DNA of 64,000 nt. It comes from Longimicrobium sp. (GTDB lineage: Bacteria > Gemmatimonadota > Gemmatimonadetes > Longimicrobiales > Longimicrobiaceae). Below the pieces are notes generated by a model. That model was not told the DNA's origin. It saw only the letters and a program-made list of their open reading frames with translations, and did no database searches. The stretch spans positions 1 through 64,000 of the forward strand of contig DASUYB010000105.1 in assembly GCA_036377595.1 (NCBI GenBank). Reading direction: 5' to 3'. Of this stretch, positions 17,386-25,150 are shown in pieces. Within the stretch, counting starts at the first letter, position 1; every line of letters starts with the position of its first letter. The position numbers were made by a program, and so were the translations under genes.

Positions 17386-18186
17386 GTGGACTTTCCCGTC
17401 CTGATCCGCATCGGCTCGCTCGCGATCCCGCCGCACCAGGTGCTGGAGGGGGTGGGATGCTTCCTCGCGTTCCGCCTCTACCTCGCGCTCCGCCGGCGCG
17501 GCGGCGATCCGCTGCGGAGCGAGCGGCGGCTGGTGCTGCTGGCGGCGGCCACGGTGGGCGCGGCGCTCGGCTCCAAGCTGCTGGCGCTGGCCGACAACCC
17601 CGCGCCGGTGCTCGCCCACCCCGACCTGCGCGTGCTGATGGCGGGGAAGACCATCGTCGGGGGGCTGCTGGGTGGGCTCGTGGCCGTGGAGCTGGCGAAG
17701 AAGTGGGTGGGGGAGACGACGCCCACGGGCGACCTGTACGTTTTCCCGCTGATCGTGGGGATCGGGATCGGGCGGATCGGGTGCTTCCTGACGGGGCTGG
17801 CGGACGACACCTACGGCATCGCCACGCGCCTGCCGTGGGGGATCGACTTCGGCGACGGCATCGCCCGCCATCCCACGCAGCTGTACGAGATCGCCTTCCT
17901 TGTCTTTCTCGCCGCCGCGCTGGCGTGGCGCGCGCGACGGCCGTATCCCCGCGGCGACCTGTTCAAGCTCTTCATGGCCGCCTACCTGGCCTGGCGGCTG
18001 GCGGTGGATTTCATCAAGCCGCAGCACGTCACCCTGCTGGGGATGACGCCCATCCAGCTCGCCTGTCTCGCCGGGCTCGTCTGGTACGCGCCGCACCTGC
18101 CGCGGCTGCTCGGCTTCGCGTCTCCCTCCCCATCTCCATCCCCCACCAACCCCGACGCAGCGGGACCCGCATGGCAGACAAGGTAA
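17386..18186 (+). CDS. Divergent Lgt-like membrane protein (prolipoprotein diacylglyceryl transferase family)
   Basis: A 266-residue integral membrane protein with about seven helices. True Lgt moves diacylglycerol from phosphatidylglycerol to prolipoproteins. Family blocks are visible: GKTIVGGLLGGL, GIGIGRIGCF around residues 126-134 and RHPTQLYE. However, the Lgt signature GRxGNFxNxExxG reads GRIGCFLTGLADDTYG here, so the expected Asn at 133 is Cys and other signature residues are lost. It is therefore probably a paralogue with another lipid substrate. The GTG start follows a repeat-filled gap, and the gene overlaps the radical SAM gene by 16 bases. Confidence 0.8.
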   Translation: MDFPVLIRIGSLAIPPHQVLEGVGCFLAFRLYLALRRRGGDPLRSERRLVLLAAATVGAALGSKLLALADNPAPVLAHPDLRVLMAGKTIVGGLLGGLVAVELAKKWVGETTPTGDLYVFPLIVGIGIGRIGCFLTGLADDTYGIATRLPWGIDFGDGIARHPTQLYEIAFLVFLAAALAWRARRPYPRGDLFKLFMAAYLAWRLAVDFIKPQHVTLLGMTPIQLACLAGLVWYAPHLPRLLGFASPSPSPSPTNPDAAGPAWQTR

Positions 18187-19625
18187 GGCCGTACCTGTAC
18201 TACGACGTGGCGCTCGCCCTCTGCTCGCGCTGCCTGCGCAAGGTGGAGGGGAAAATCCTGTTCGCCGAGGGAAAGGTGATCCTGGAGAAGCGCTGCCCCG
18301 AGCACGGCCGCGAGCGCGTCCTCGTCGCCGACGACGTTGAGTACTACAAACGCTGCCGCGAGGTCTTCATCAAGCCGCCCGAGCAGCCCAACCACAACCA
18401 GACGCCCGTCCGCTACGGCTGCCCGTACGACTGCGGGCTGTGCCCCGACCACGAGCAGCACTCCTGCCTGGCGCTGATCGAGGTCACCGACGCGTGCAAC
18501 CTGAAGTGCCCGGTGTGCTACGCCGAGAGCGGGCCGCACCGCCCCGACTTCCGCCCGCTGGAGTTGATCGAGCGGATGATGGACGCGCTGGTGGCCAGCG
18601 AGACATCCCCCGACGTGGTGCAGATCTCCGGTGGCGAGCCGACGCTGCATCCCCACTTCTTCGAGATCCTCGAGGCGGCGCGGGCGCGGCCCATCAAGCA
18701 CGTGATGGTAAACACCAACGGGCTGCGCATCGCCGAGGACCGCGAGTTCGTGCGGCGGATGGCGGAGCACCGGCAGAACTTCGAGATCTACCTGCAGTTC
18801 GACTCGTTCAAGCGCGACGCGCTGATGGAGCTGCGCGGCGCCGACCTGCGCCGCATCCGCCGGCAGGCGCTGGAGCACCTGAACGAGTTCGACATCTCCA
18901 CCACCCTCGTCGTCACGCTGAAGAAGGGGGTGAACGACGACGAGGTGGGCGAGATCATCCGCCATGCGATCGAGCAGCCGTGCGTGCGCGGCGTGACCTT
19001 CCAGCCGGTGCAGGCGGCGGGGCGGCTGGAGGAGTTCGACCCCGCGACCGACCGGCTGACGCTGACCGAGGTGCGGCGGGCGATCTACGAGCAGTCGGGC
19101 GTGTTCCGCGAGGAGGACGTGGTGCCCGTCCCCTGCCACCCCGACTGCCTGGCGATGGCGTACGCGCTGAAGCTGGGCGGCTGCGTGACGCCGCTGACGG
19201 GGATGATCGATCCGCGGATCCTGATCGAGGGCGGGCGCAACACCATCGTGTTCGAGCAGGACGAGGGGCTGCGCACGGCGCTGTTCCGCGCGTTCAGCAC
19301 CAACCACTCGCCCGAGAGCGGCGCCCAGAGCCTGCGCGAGCTGCTCTGCTGCCTGCCGATGGTGGCGGTGCCCGAGGGATTCGGCTACGCGAACGTGTTC
19401 CGCGTGCTGGTGGTGCAGTTCATGGACGCGTACTCGATGGACATCCGCTCGGTGAAGAAGAGCTGCATCCACATCGTGCACCCCGACGGGCGGCTGATCC
19501 CCTTCGACACCTACAACCTGTTCTACCGCGACGGCCGCGAGCAGCACTGGAAGCCGCGGCTGGCCGACCCGTGGGCCGAGCGCGGCCGCCTGCCGCTGCT
19601 GCAGACGCACGGCGGCATCGCGTGA
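18171..19625 (+). CDS. Radical SAM protein of the MJ0619 / tetraether lipid synthase (Tes) type
   Basis: A 484-residue radical SAM enzyme. The cluster motif is CNLKCPVC (Cys109, 113, 116) and ISGGEPTLHP binds SAM. The N-terminus has a rubredoxin-like CSRC (18, 21) with RCPEHG (42). CPYDCGLCPDHEQHSC (84, 88, 91, 99) suggests an additional Fe-S site. This layout is that of the MJ0619 class, in which archaeal Tes joins two lipid tails between methyl carbons. The gene starts inside the Lgt-like gene and ends on the next start codon (GTGA). Substrate here is unproven; a membrane-lipid tail is a reasonable guess because of the neighbour. Confidence 0.85.
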   Translation: MADKVRPYLYYDVALALCSRCLRKVEGKILFAEGKVILEKRCPEHGRERVLVADDVEYYKRCREVFIKPPEQPNHNQTPVRYGCPYDCGLCPDHEQHSCLALIEVTDACNLKCPVCYAESGPHRPDFRPLELIERMMDALVASETSPDVVQISGGEPTLHPHFFEILEAARARPIKHVMVNTNGLRIAEDREFVRRMAEHRQNFEIYLQFDSFKRDALMELRGADLRRIRRQALEHLNEFDISTTLVVTLKKGVNDDEVGEIIRHAIEQPCVRGVTFQPVQAAGRLEEFDPATDRLTLTEVRRAIYEQSGVFREEDVVPVPCHPDCLAMAYALKLGGCVTPLTGMIDPRILIEGGRNTIVFEQDEGLRTALFRAFSTNHSPESGAQSLRELLCCLPMVAVPEGFGYANVFRVLVVQFMDAYSMDIRSVKKSCIHIVHPDGRLIPFDTYNLFYRDGREQHWKPRLADPWAERGRLPLLQTHGGIA

Positions 19626-20068
19626 GCGACGAGCGCCCCGCCGCCGAGCGGCCCGATCCCATCCGAGAGACGCCCGCGCCGGAGCGCGCCGAGATCTCCG
19701 CGTTCGGCGCCGGTCGCCCGGCGTCGCGGGGCGGCGGAGAGCGTCCCGCGCGCCGCGAGCCGCCCAGCCTTACGTGGCAGGGCGTCCGCGCCGCGCTGGC
19801 GATGTTCGTGGCCTCCGGCTTCGTGTCGGTCGGCACGCTCGTGTGGGCGCAGCTCTCCGACGCCAGCTCGGACCAGGCGCTCAGCGCGTTCGTCACCGTC
19901 GGCGGGGCGATGGCCGTCGTGGCGGTGCTCGCCGCGCCGGCGGTGTCGCTCTGGCTGCCGCGCGGCGCGCGCGGGCCGTTCTGGGCGATGGGGATCATCA
20001 TGGCGTTCCTGGGCTTCATCCTGTGGGGCGGCACCTGCGGCCTCGCTACCATCGCCGCGGGCGGGTGA
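19622..20068 (+). CDS. Small three-helix membrane protein A of paralogous trio
   Basis: A 148-residue protein starting with GTG that overlaps the radical SAM stop by four bases. The first 50 residues are hydrophilic, rich in Pro, Arg and Glu. Three membrane helices follow (about 55-78, 88-112, 119-145). The last helix region is ARGPFWAMGII...GFILWGGTCGL, which is shared with the next two genes. I recognise no family. Translational coupling with the radical SAM gene suggests it acts with it, for example as a membrane scaffold or substrate handler. Confidence 0.75.
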   Translation: MSDERPAAERPDPIRETPAPERAEISAFGAGRPASRGGGERPARREPPSLTWQGVRAALAMFVASGFVSVGTLVWAQLSDASSDQALSAFVTVGGAMAVVAVLAAPAVSLWLPRGARGPFWAMGIIMAFLGFILWGGTCGLATIAAGG

Positions 20069-20424
20069 TGACGAACGACGACCTGCCGCCGCGCGAGCGC
20101 CCCGCGCCCGAGCACCTTCCCGCGCCCGAGACGGCGGGGCGCACGCCGTTCCTGCAGGGCGTGATCTCCGCGCTGGCGATCCTCGCGGGGATCGTGGTGC
20201 TGGAGGGGATCACGCTGCTGGGGAACTGGCTGACCGGCGGGCGGCAGGCCGCGCTCTTCATCATCCTGGGCCTGCTGATCGCCGGCGGGGGGATCGCGGT
20301 GCTGGTGCTGGCGGGGAGCCGGCTCCCGCGCGCGGCCCGCATCCCGTTCTGGGCCATCGGCGTGATCTGCGTGGCCATCGCGTTCATCCTGTGGGGCGTC
20401 ACCTGCGGCCTGATGGTCGGGTGA
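20068..20424 (+). CDS. Small three-helix membrane protein B of paralogous trio
   Basis: A 118-residue protein whose ATG overlaps the preceding stop (TGATG). A short Pro-rich N-terminus (about 30 residues) is followed by three helices. The C-terminal helix carries ARIPFWAIGVI...AFILWGVTCGL, matching proteins A and C. No enzyme motif is visible. The single conserved Cys sits near the end of the last helix. Confidence 0.75.
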   Translation: MTNDDLPPRERPAPEHLPAPETAGRTPFLQGVISALAILAGIVVLEGITLLGNWLTGGRQAALFIILGLLIAGGGIAVLVLAGSRLPRAARIPFWAIGVICVAIAFILWGVTCGLMVG

Positions 20425-20458
20425 GCCCGGTCCGATCCACCCGCAACCGCAACGGACC

Positions 20459-20863
20459 ATGCCAGAGTATCCGGAAGACGAACTGCCGCCGCGGCCCGAG
20501 CTGGGCAACATCCCCCCGGGCGCGCCGGGCGGCGCGGGCGGCGGCGGCCGCGAGTGGCCGGCCTACGAGCCGCAGCAGCCCGACCCCACGCGGCTGGGCG
20601 TGCGCGCGGCGTTCATGATCTTCGGCGTGGTGGTAGTCATCCACCTGCTGCTGCTGGCGTTCGTGAAGCTCTCCGGCAACTCCGAGAACGCCTGGCTCTT
20701 CCTTCCCGAGGGGCTGCTGGTGATCGCCGGCGCGCTGGGCGCGGCGATCTTCGTCACCCTCAAGCTGCCGCCCCCGGCGCGCGGACCGTTCTGGGCCGCG
20801 GGCGTGGCGTGCATGTTCCTCTCCTTCATCATCTGGGGCGCCACCTGCGCCGTCGCGCTGTAG
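20459..20863 (+). CDS. Small three-helix membrane protein C of paralogous trio
   Basis: A 134-residue protein, 34 bases after protein B. The first 45 residues are Pro-, Gly- and Glu-rich (GAPGGAGGGGRE), then three hydrophobic helices follow. The last contains ARGPFWAAGVA...SFIIWGATCAV, the same signature as A and B. The three copies diverge except for this helix and its preceding Arg-Pro turn, so that part is probably functional. Confidence 0.75.
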   Translation: MPEYPEDELPPRPELGNIPPGAPGGAGGGGREWPAYEPQQPDPTRLGVRAAFMIFGVVVVIHLLLLAFVKLSGNSENAWLFLPEGLLVIAGALGAAIFVTLKLPPPARGPFWAAGVACMFLSFIIWGATCAVAL

Positions 20864-20906
20864 GAATGTCAGGGGGATCGAACCATGTCCATCCCTCACC
20901 CGGAGA

Positions 20907-20988
20907 CGTCATCCTGAGGCCGGCCACACCGTAACCAGCTTCTGTGCAAGAAGTTGCAGGCCGAAGGATCTATCGCCGCGCCGGCACG
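20907..20988. repeat. Dispersed TCATCCTGAGG / CGAAGGATCT repeat
   Basis: GTCATCCTGAGGCCGG at 20907 is followed by GCCGAAGGATCTATCGCC near 20970, the same word pair as at 14919-15113 and 17006-17074. It lies just after the five-gene run. Confidence 0.65.
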
Positions 20989-21030
20989 ACAGCAGGTCGA
21001 AGCGCACGGATGATGGGGGATGCAGAAACA

Positions 21031-21062
21031 CAGCGAGGGCACGCAATCGCGTGCCCTCGCTG
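21031..21062 (-). terminator. Hairpin, probable terminator of the DUF5995 gene
   Basis: Perfect 13-base arms CAGCGAGGGCACG / CGTGCCCTCGCTG around six bases. On the minus strand they are followed by TGTTTCTG. It lies 22 bases after the stop codon of the minus-strand gene. Confidence 0.55.
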
Positions 21063-21083
21063 CGTTGTCGGCGGCGGAGCGGA

Positions 21084-21881
21084 TCACCCCGTCGGCGTGC
21101 CGATCAGCGCGGGGACGGTGTTCTTGAACTGGCCTTGGGAGAGGACCTCGATGTTGCGCGACACGTCGTCCTTCTCTCTCGCGCGGATCAGGCGCACCAC
21201 CAGGCCGTCGTTCAGCACCGCGTCGCAGATCAGGGAGACGGCGGCGTCGCGCATGGCCATCTTCGCCACCTGCGGCAGGTGCCGGAGCGGCGCCAGCTCC
21301 TGCGCGAACGCCCACGACGCCGCGCGCGCCTTGTCCATCGAGAAGCCCACCATCTTCAGCTCGAGCTTCGGCGCCATCGCTGTCACGGCCTTGAAGTCGG
21401 GGCTGAGCTCGTCCAGCTCCTGCTCCACGACGGGAGTCAACGCGGCCAGCACCTGGTTGATCCTGTCGAAATCCCCCTTCAGCCCGGTGATCTGGCTCCC
21501 CGCCGCCGTGCGCGCGGCGGCAACGCCGAGGTCGAGGTTGATGTGCGCGTTCATCCCGGCCAGCAGGTGCTGCAGGACGATGTGGTTGGAGGTCTGCGCC
21601 GCCTGGAACGCCTTGAGCCACGACAGCGGCGGCAGCTCGCCCGCGCGGTAGGTGTCGTACGCGCTGATGTAGCGGCTGGCGAAGATCACGTCGAGCCGCT
21701 CCATCCGCGCGCCGTCCTGGAACTCGCCCTTCTTGATGCCGTCGCGCACGGCCAGGGTCACGCGGTTGTAGAGCGCGGCGAAGTAGCCCAGCCGGTCCTT
21801 CCGCGCGATGCAGTCCTTGATGATCGCGGAGAGGCGTTCGATGACACCGTCGATGTCGGTGGGTAGCGCAGTTGTCGTCAT
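21084..21881 (-). CDS. DUF5995 family protein
   Basis: A 265-residue soluble helical protein. RLGYFAALYNRVTLAV, FQDGARMERLDVIFASRY, LSWLKAF and LQHLLAGMNAHINLDLG are the characteristic blocks of DUF5995, a family of unknown function found in several soil phyla. The conserved His and Asn residues in the last block could bind metal or a ligand, but this is not established. The ATG at 21881 is chosen; the upstream part of the open frame is not conserved in type. Confidence 0.8.
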   Translation of the reverse strand: MTTTALPTDIDGVIERLSAIIKDCIARKDRLGYFAALYNRVTLAVRDGIKKGEFQDGARMERLDVIFASRYISAYDTYRAGELPPLSWLKAFQAAQTSNHIVLQHLLAGMNAHINLDLGVAAARTAAGSQITGLKGDFDRINQVLAALTPVVEQELDELSPDFKAVTAMAPKLELKMVGFSMDKARAASWAFAQELAPLRHLPQVAKMAMRDAAVSLICDAVLNDGLVVRLIRAREKDDVSRNIEVLSQGQFKNTVPALIGTPTG

Positions 21882-21975
21882 GGTCGGGGAGATCTGAAGC
21901 GTGGACGGAAGGAGGGACCGCGAAAGGGTACCGCCAGATGTGGTGATGAACAGATAACGGAAAGCGCCGCCGCGC

Positions 21976-23586
21976 TCAAGCGCCGCGAGACGCATCCACC
22001 GCGTCGAGCATCGCCCGGATGGTCTCCAGCGAGTCCGCGTCCTCCGGCCGCTTGTCGGTGCGCCAGCGCAGCATCCGCGGGAAGCGCACGGCGATGCCGC
22101 TCTTGTGGCGGGGCGAGCGCTGGATCCCCTCGAAGCCGAGCTCGAACACCAGCTCCGGCTTCACCGCGCGGACGGGGCCGAAGCGCTGCAGCGTGTTGCG
22201 GCGCACGAAGCTGTCCACGCGTCGGATCTCCTCGTCCGTCAGCCCGCTGTACGCCTTGGCGAAGGGCACCAGCTCGCCGCCGCTCCACACGGCGAAGGTG
22301 TAGTCGGTGTAGAGCGACGCCCGCCGACCGTGCCCGCGCTGCGCGTAGATCAGCACCGCATCGACGGTGAACGGCTCCACCTTCCACTTCCACCAGTCGC
22401 CGCGCTTGCGGCCCACGCGGTAGGGGCTGTCGGCGCGCTTCAGCATCAGCCCCTCGCGGCTGGCCTGCCGCGCCTCGCGATACGCCTGCCGCACGTCGTC
22501 CCAGCTGGCCGTCGCTACCACGGGGGAGAGGAGGAAGCGGCCGGCGGTGGGGATGCCCGCCAGCAGCTCCTCCAGCCGTGCCCGCCGCCAGGCGATCGGC
22601 CTTTCGCGCACGTCCTCTCCATCGATCTCCAGCAGGTCGTACGCGAGAAGGACGATGGGGATCTCGGCCAGGATCTTCGGCCCCAGCGCCTTCCGTCCGA
22701 TCCGCCGCTGCAGCTGCGCGAAGGGGAGCGGGCCGCCGTCCTGCCAGGGAAGGATCTCGCCATCCAGCACGGTACCGTCGGGGAGATACGACGCCGCGGC
22801 CGCCAGCTCGGGGAAGCGCTCCGTCACCAGTTCCTCGCCGCGCGACCAGATGAACGTGGTCCCCGCGCGGCGGACGACCTGCGCGCGGATGCCGTCCCAC
22901 TTCCACTCCACCTGCCACTCGTGGGGCTCGCCCAGCGCGTCGGGTTCGCCCTCCAGCGCGTGCGCCAGGAAGAAGGGGTAGGGGCGGGAGACGTCGGTGT
23001 CGCGCGTGTCCTCGCCCACCAGGCGGTCGTAGAACTCGGGCGACGGGTCCCACGCGCCCATCAGCCGGTGCGCGATGGCCGCCTCGTCGACGCCGCTGAC
23101 GCGGGCCAGCGCGCGCACCACCAGCTTCTGCGACACGCCCACGCGGAACGAGCCGGTGATCAGCTTGTTCCACACGTACGCCTGCTCGCCGTCCAGCTCG
23201 CTCCACGCGCGCAGGATGGCCTCGCGCTGCGTCCCCTCGCTCTCGCCGCGCAGGGGGAGGAGACGGTCTTCGACCCAGACGCGGAGCGGGAGGTCGCTGG
23301 ACGCGCCGGAGGGCGGGAGGAGGAGGGAGATGGTCTCGGCCAGGTCACCGACGGACTCGTAGCACTCGCCGAAGAGCCACTCGGGGGTGCCGGTGAAGTC
23401 CATCGCCCAGTCGGCCAGCTTGCGCGCGCCGACCAGACGCTTGGGCCGCCGCCCGCTCAGGAAGTGCACCGCCCACGCCGCGTCCGCCGGCGAGACGGAC
23501 GCGAAGTAGCGGGCAAGCGCGTCGACCTTCTCGCCCGTCTTTGTGGTCTCGTCCAGCGCGGCGTACAGCTCGGCGAAGGCTTTCAC
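21976..23586 (-). CDS. ATP-dependent DNA ligase (ligase-associated exonuclease cluster type)
   Basis: Seals DNA nicks using ATP. At 536 residues it has an N-terminal helical DNA-binding domain (about 1-210) and the nucleotidyltransferase core with EWKWDGIR (adenylated Lys229), LDGEILPW, EGLMLKR and GDWWKWK. A C-terminal OB domain ends with RHKSGIAVRFPRML. It belongs to the bacterial type found with an MBL-fold exonuclease and a DExH helicase. The exonuclease gene lies upstream on the same strand, 253 bases away. The helicase and phosphoesterase of the full cluster are not in this window. Confidence 0.95.
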   Translation of the reverse strand: MKAFAELYAALDETTKTGEKVDALARYFASVSPADAAWAVHFLSGRRPKRLVGARKLADWAMDFTGTPEWLFGECYESVGDLAETISLLLPPSGASSDLPLRVWVEDRLLPLRGESEGTQREAILRAWSELDGEQAYVWNKLITGSFRVGVSQKLVVRALARVSGVDEAAIAHRLMGAWDPSPEFYDRLVGEDTRDTDVSRPYPFFLAHALEGEPDALGEPHEWQVEWKWDGIRAQVVRRAGTTFIWSRGEELVTERFPELAAAASYLPDGTVLDGEILPWQDGGPLPFAQLQRRIGRKALGPKILAEIPIVLLAYDLLEIDGEDVRERPIAWRRARLEELLAGIPTAGRFLLSPVVATASWDDVRQAYREARQASREGLMLKRADSPYRVGRKRGDWWKWKVEPFTVDAVLIYAQRGHGRRASLYTDYTFAVWSGGELVPFAKAYSGLTDEEIRRVDSFVRRNTLQRFGPVRAVKPELVFELGFEGIQRSPRHKSGIAVRFPRMLRWRTDKRPEDADSLETIRAMLDAVDASRGA

Positions 23587-23635
23587 GAGACAGCCTCGGC
23601 GAGCAGGTGGGAGGGGCCGGAATTGGTTGAGGGGG

Positions 23636-23850
23636 CGAATAATAAATTCGCTGCAACAACTACACGAAGTCCCCCTGCGGGGACTACAGAGTTGGGTGTG
23701 AGACGAAGCTTCGTCGCGCGAATCCGGTCTCCGTCAAAGCCCGGGGCCACATCGTGGCTCGTCGCGCGCACCGAAGCTTCGGAATGAGCAGATGCCGGTA
23801 GTCCGCGAAGGCGGACTTCGTGTGGTTGTTGCAGCGAATTCATTCGCCCG
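23636..23850. repeat. Inverted pair of AAGTCCGCC-type repeats between exonuclease and ligase
   Basis: GCGAATAATAAATTCGCTGCAACAAC...AAGTCCCCCTGCGGGGACT (23636-23686) faces a reversed copy at 23797-23850 (AGTCCGCGAAGGCGGACTTCG...GCAGCGAATTC). Between them GAAGCTTCG (about 23704) and CGAAGCTTC (about 23772) also form an inverted pair. The second copy reaches into the last codons of the exonuclease gene. Confidence 0.75.
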
Positions 23851-24928
23851 CCTCCCCCGGCTCCACTTCCGTCTCCCCTTCCGCCCCGGTGACAGGATTT
23901 TCGTCGCCCCCCTCCGCCTCCGGCGCGATCTCCACGTCGCCCGCGTCCTCCTCGCCCTCCCAGCGGCTGGCGACGGCCTGCGCCTCGAGGCCGTGCTGGC
24001 GCAGCCACCGCACGACGGGCTCGCGGTAGCCGTGCGTCACCCACACGCACTCCGCGCCGGTCGCGTCGATGGCGGTGAGGAGCGAGGGCCAGTCCACGTG
24101 GTCGGAGAGGACGAAGCCGCGGTCGACGGAGCGGCGGCGGCGCTGGCCGCGCACCCGCATCCACCCGCTGGCGAAGGCGGTGCTCACCGCGCCGAACCTG
24201 CGCATCCACGGCGTGCCGTGCGCGGACGGCGGGGCGACGATCAGCGCTCGGCTCCAGTCGTGCCCGCGCGGCTGCGCGCCGGCGTACTGCGTGGTCGGAA
24301 GCGCGACGCCGGTGTCGCGATAGTCGCGCGTGAGCCGGGCCACCGCGCCGTGCTCGTAGATCGGCCCGATCGACGCATCCACGCCCGCGAGCAGCCGCTG
24401 CGCCTTTCCCAGCGCGTAGCCGTAGATGATGGACGCCTTCCCCGCCTCGCGGTTGGCGCGCCACCACGCGTCGATGCCGGCGAACACCTCGCGCTGCGGC
24501 GCCCAGCGGTAGATCGGCAGGCCGAAGGTAGACTCGGTGACGAAGGTGTGGCAGCGCACCGGCTCGAAGGGCGTGCAGGTGGGGTCCGGCTCGATCTTGT
24601 AATCCCCCGACACCACCCACACCTCGCCGCCGTGCTCCACGCGCACCTGCGCCGAGCCCAGGATGTGCCCGGCCGGGTGCAGGGAGATGCGCACGCCGTT
24701 CACGTCGATCGCCTCACCCCAGTCGAGCGTGCGGATGTTCGCGTCCGAGCCCAGGCGCGTGCGCATCACCCGCTCGCCCTCGCGCGAGCCCAGGTACCGG
24801 CGCGATCCCCAGCGCGCGTGGTCGCCGTGCGCGTGCGTGATCACGGCGCGGTCTACGGGCATCCACGGGTCCACGTAGAAGTCGCCCGCGTCGCAATACA
24901 GCCCCCGCTCCGTGATCCGCATCAGCAT
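23840..24928 (-). CDS. Ligase-associated DNA exonuclease (MBL fold)
   Basis: A 362-residue metallo-beta-lactamase-fold nuclease of the SNM1/CPSF-like class that accompanies ATP-dependent ligases in bacteria. THAHGDHARWG carries the metal ligands. LHPAGHILGSAQ, VSGDYK and VLSDHVDW follow in family order, and the central ESTFGLPIYRW is typical. The C-terminal 45 residues are acidic and Gly-rich, unlike the core, and their end falls in an intergenic repeat copy. It lies upstream of the ligase on the same strand. Confidence 0.92.
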   Translation of the reverse strand: MLMRITERGLYCDAGDFYVDPWMPVDRAVITHAHGDHARWGSRRYLGSREGERVMRTRLGSDANIRTLDWGEAIDVNGVRISLHPAGHILGSAQVRVEHGGEVWVVSGDYKIEPDPTCTPFEPVRCHTFVTESTFGLPIYRWAPQREVFAGIDAWWRANREAGKASIIYGYALGKAQRLLAGVDASIGPIYEHGAVARLTRDYRDTGVALPTTQYAGAQPRGHDWSRALIVAPPSAHGTPWMRRFGAVSTAFASGWMRVRGQRRRRSVDRGFVLSDHVDWPSLLTAIDATGAECVWVTHGYREPVVRWLRQHGLEAQAVASRWEGEEDAGDVEIAPEAEGGDENPVTGAEGETEVEPGEAGE

Positions 24929-24980
24929 GCGAGATCGATCTCCATCAACGGACGATATCTCCGGCGGCTCGAAATCCCCG

Positions 24981-25031
24981 GTGGGTTGAAACCCGCCGCT
25001 GGAACTTCAAGAAGTCCGCCTTCGCGGACTG
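24981..25031. repeat. AAGTCCGCCTTCGCGGACT repeat copy
   Basis: GTGGGTTGAAACCCGCCGCTGGAAC followed by AAGAAGTCCGCCTTCGCGGACT. The 3' part matches the dispersed family. The 5' part resembles the GGGTAAACCCGCGGCTGGAAC word at 42683-42701. Confidence 0.65.
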
Positions 25032-25101
25032 CGCGGGCGCAGGATTCTCTCCATCACCCTCATCTCCAGCAAGCGCGATGACGAGTATCCACATGCGAAA
25101 A

Positions 25102-25128
25102 GCCCGCCCGGCGCGCTGCCGGACGGGC
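25102..25128 (-). terminator. Intrinsic terminator after class V PLP enzyme gene
   Basis: GCCCGCCCGGC and GCCGGACGGGC pair around GCGCT with one mismatch. On the minus strand they are followed by TTTTCGC. It lies 23 bases past the minus-strand stop codon. Confidence 0.7.
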
Positions 25129-25150
25129 ATTTCATCTCAATAGCGATCGA

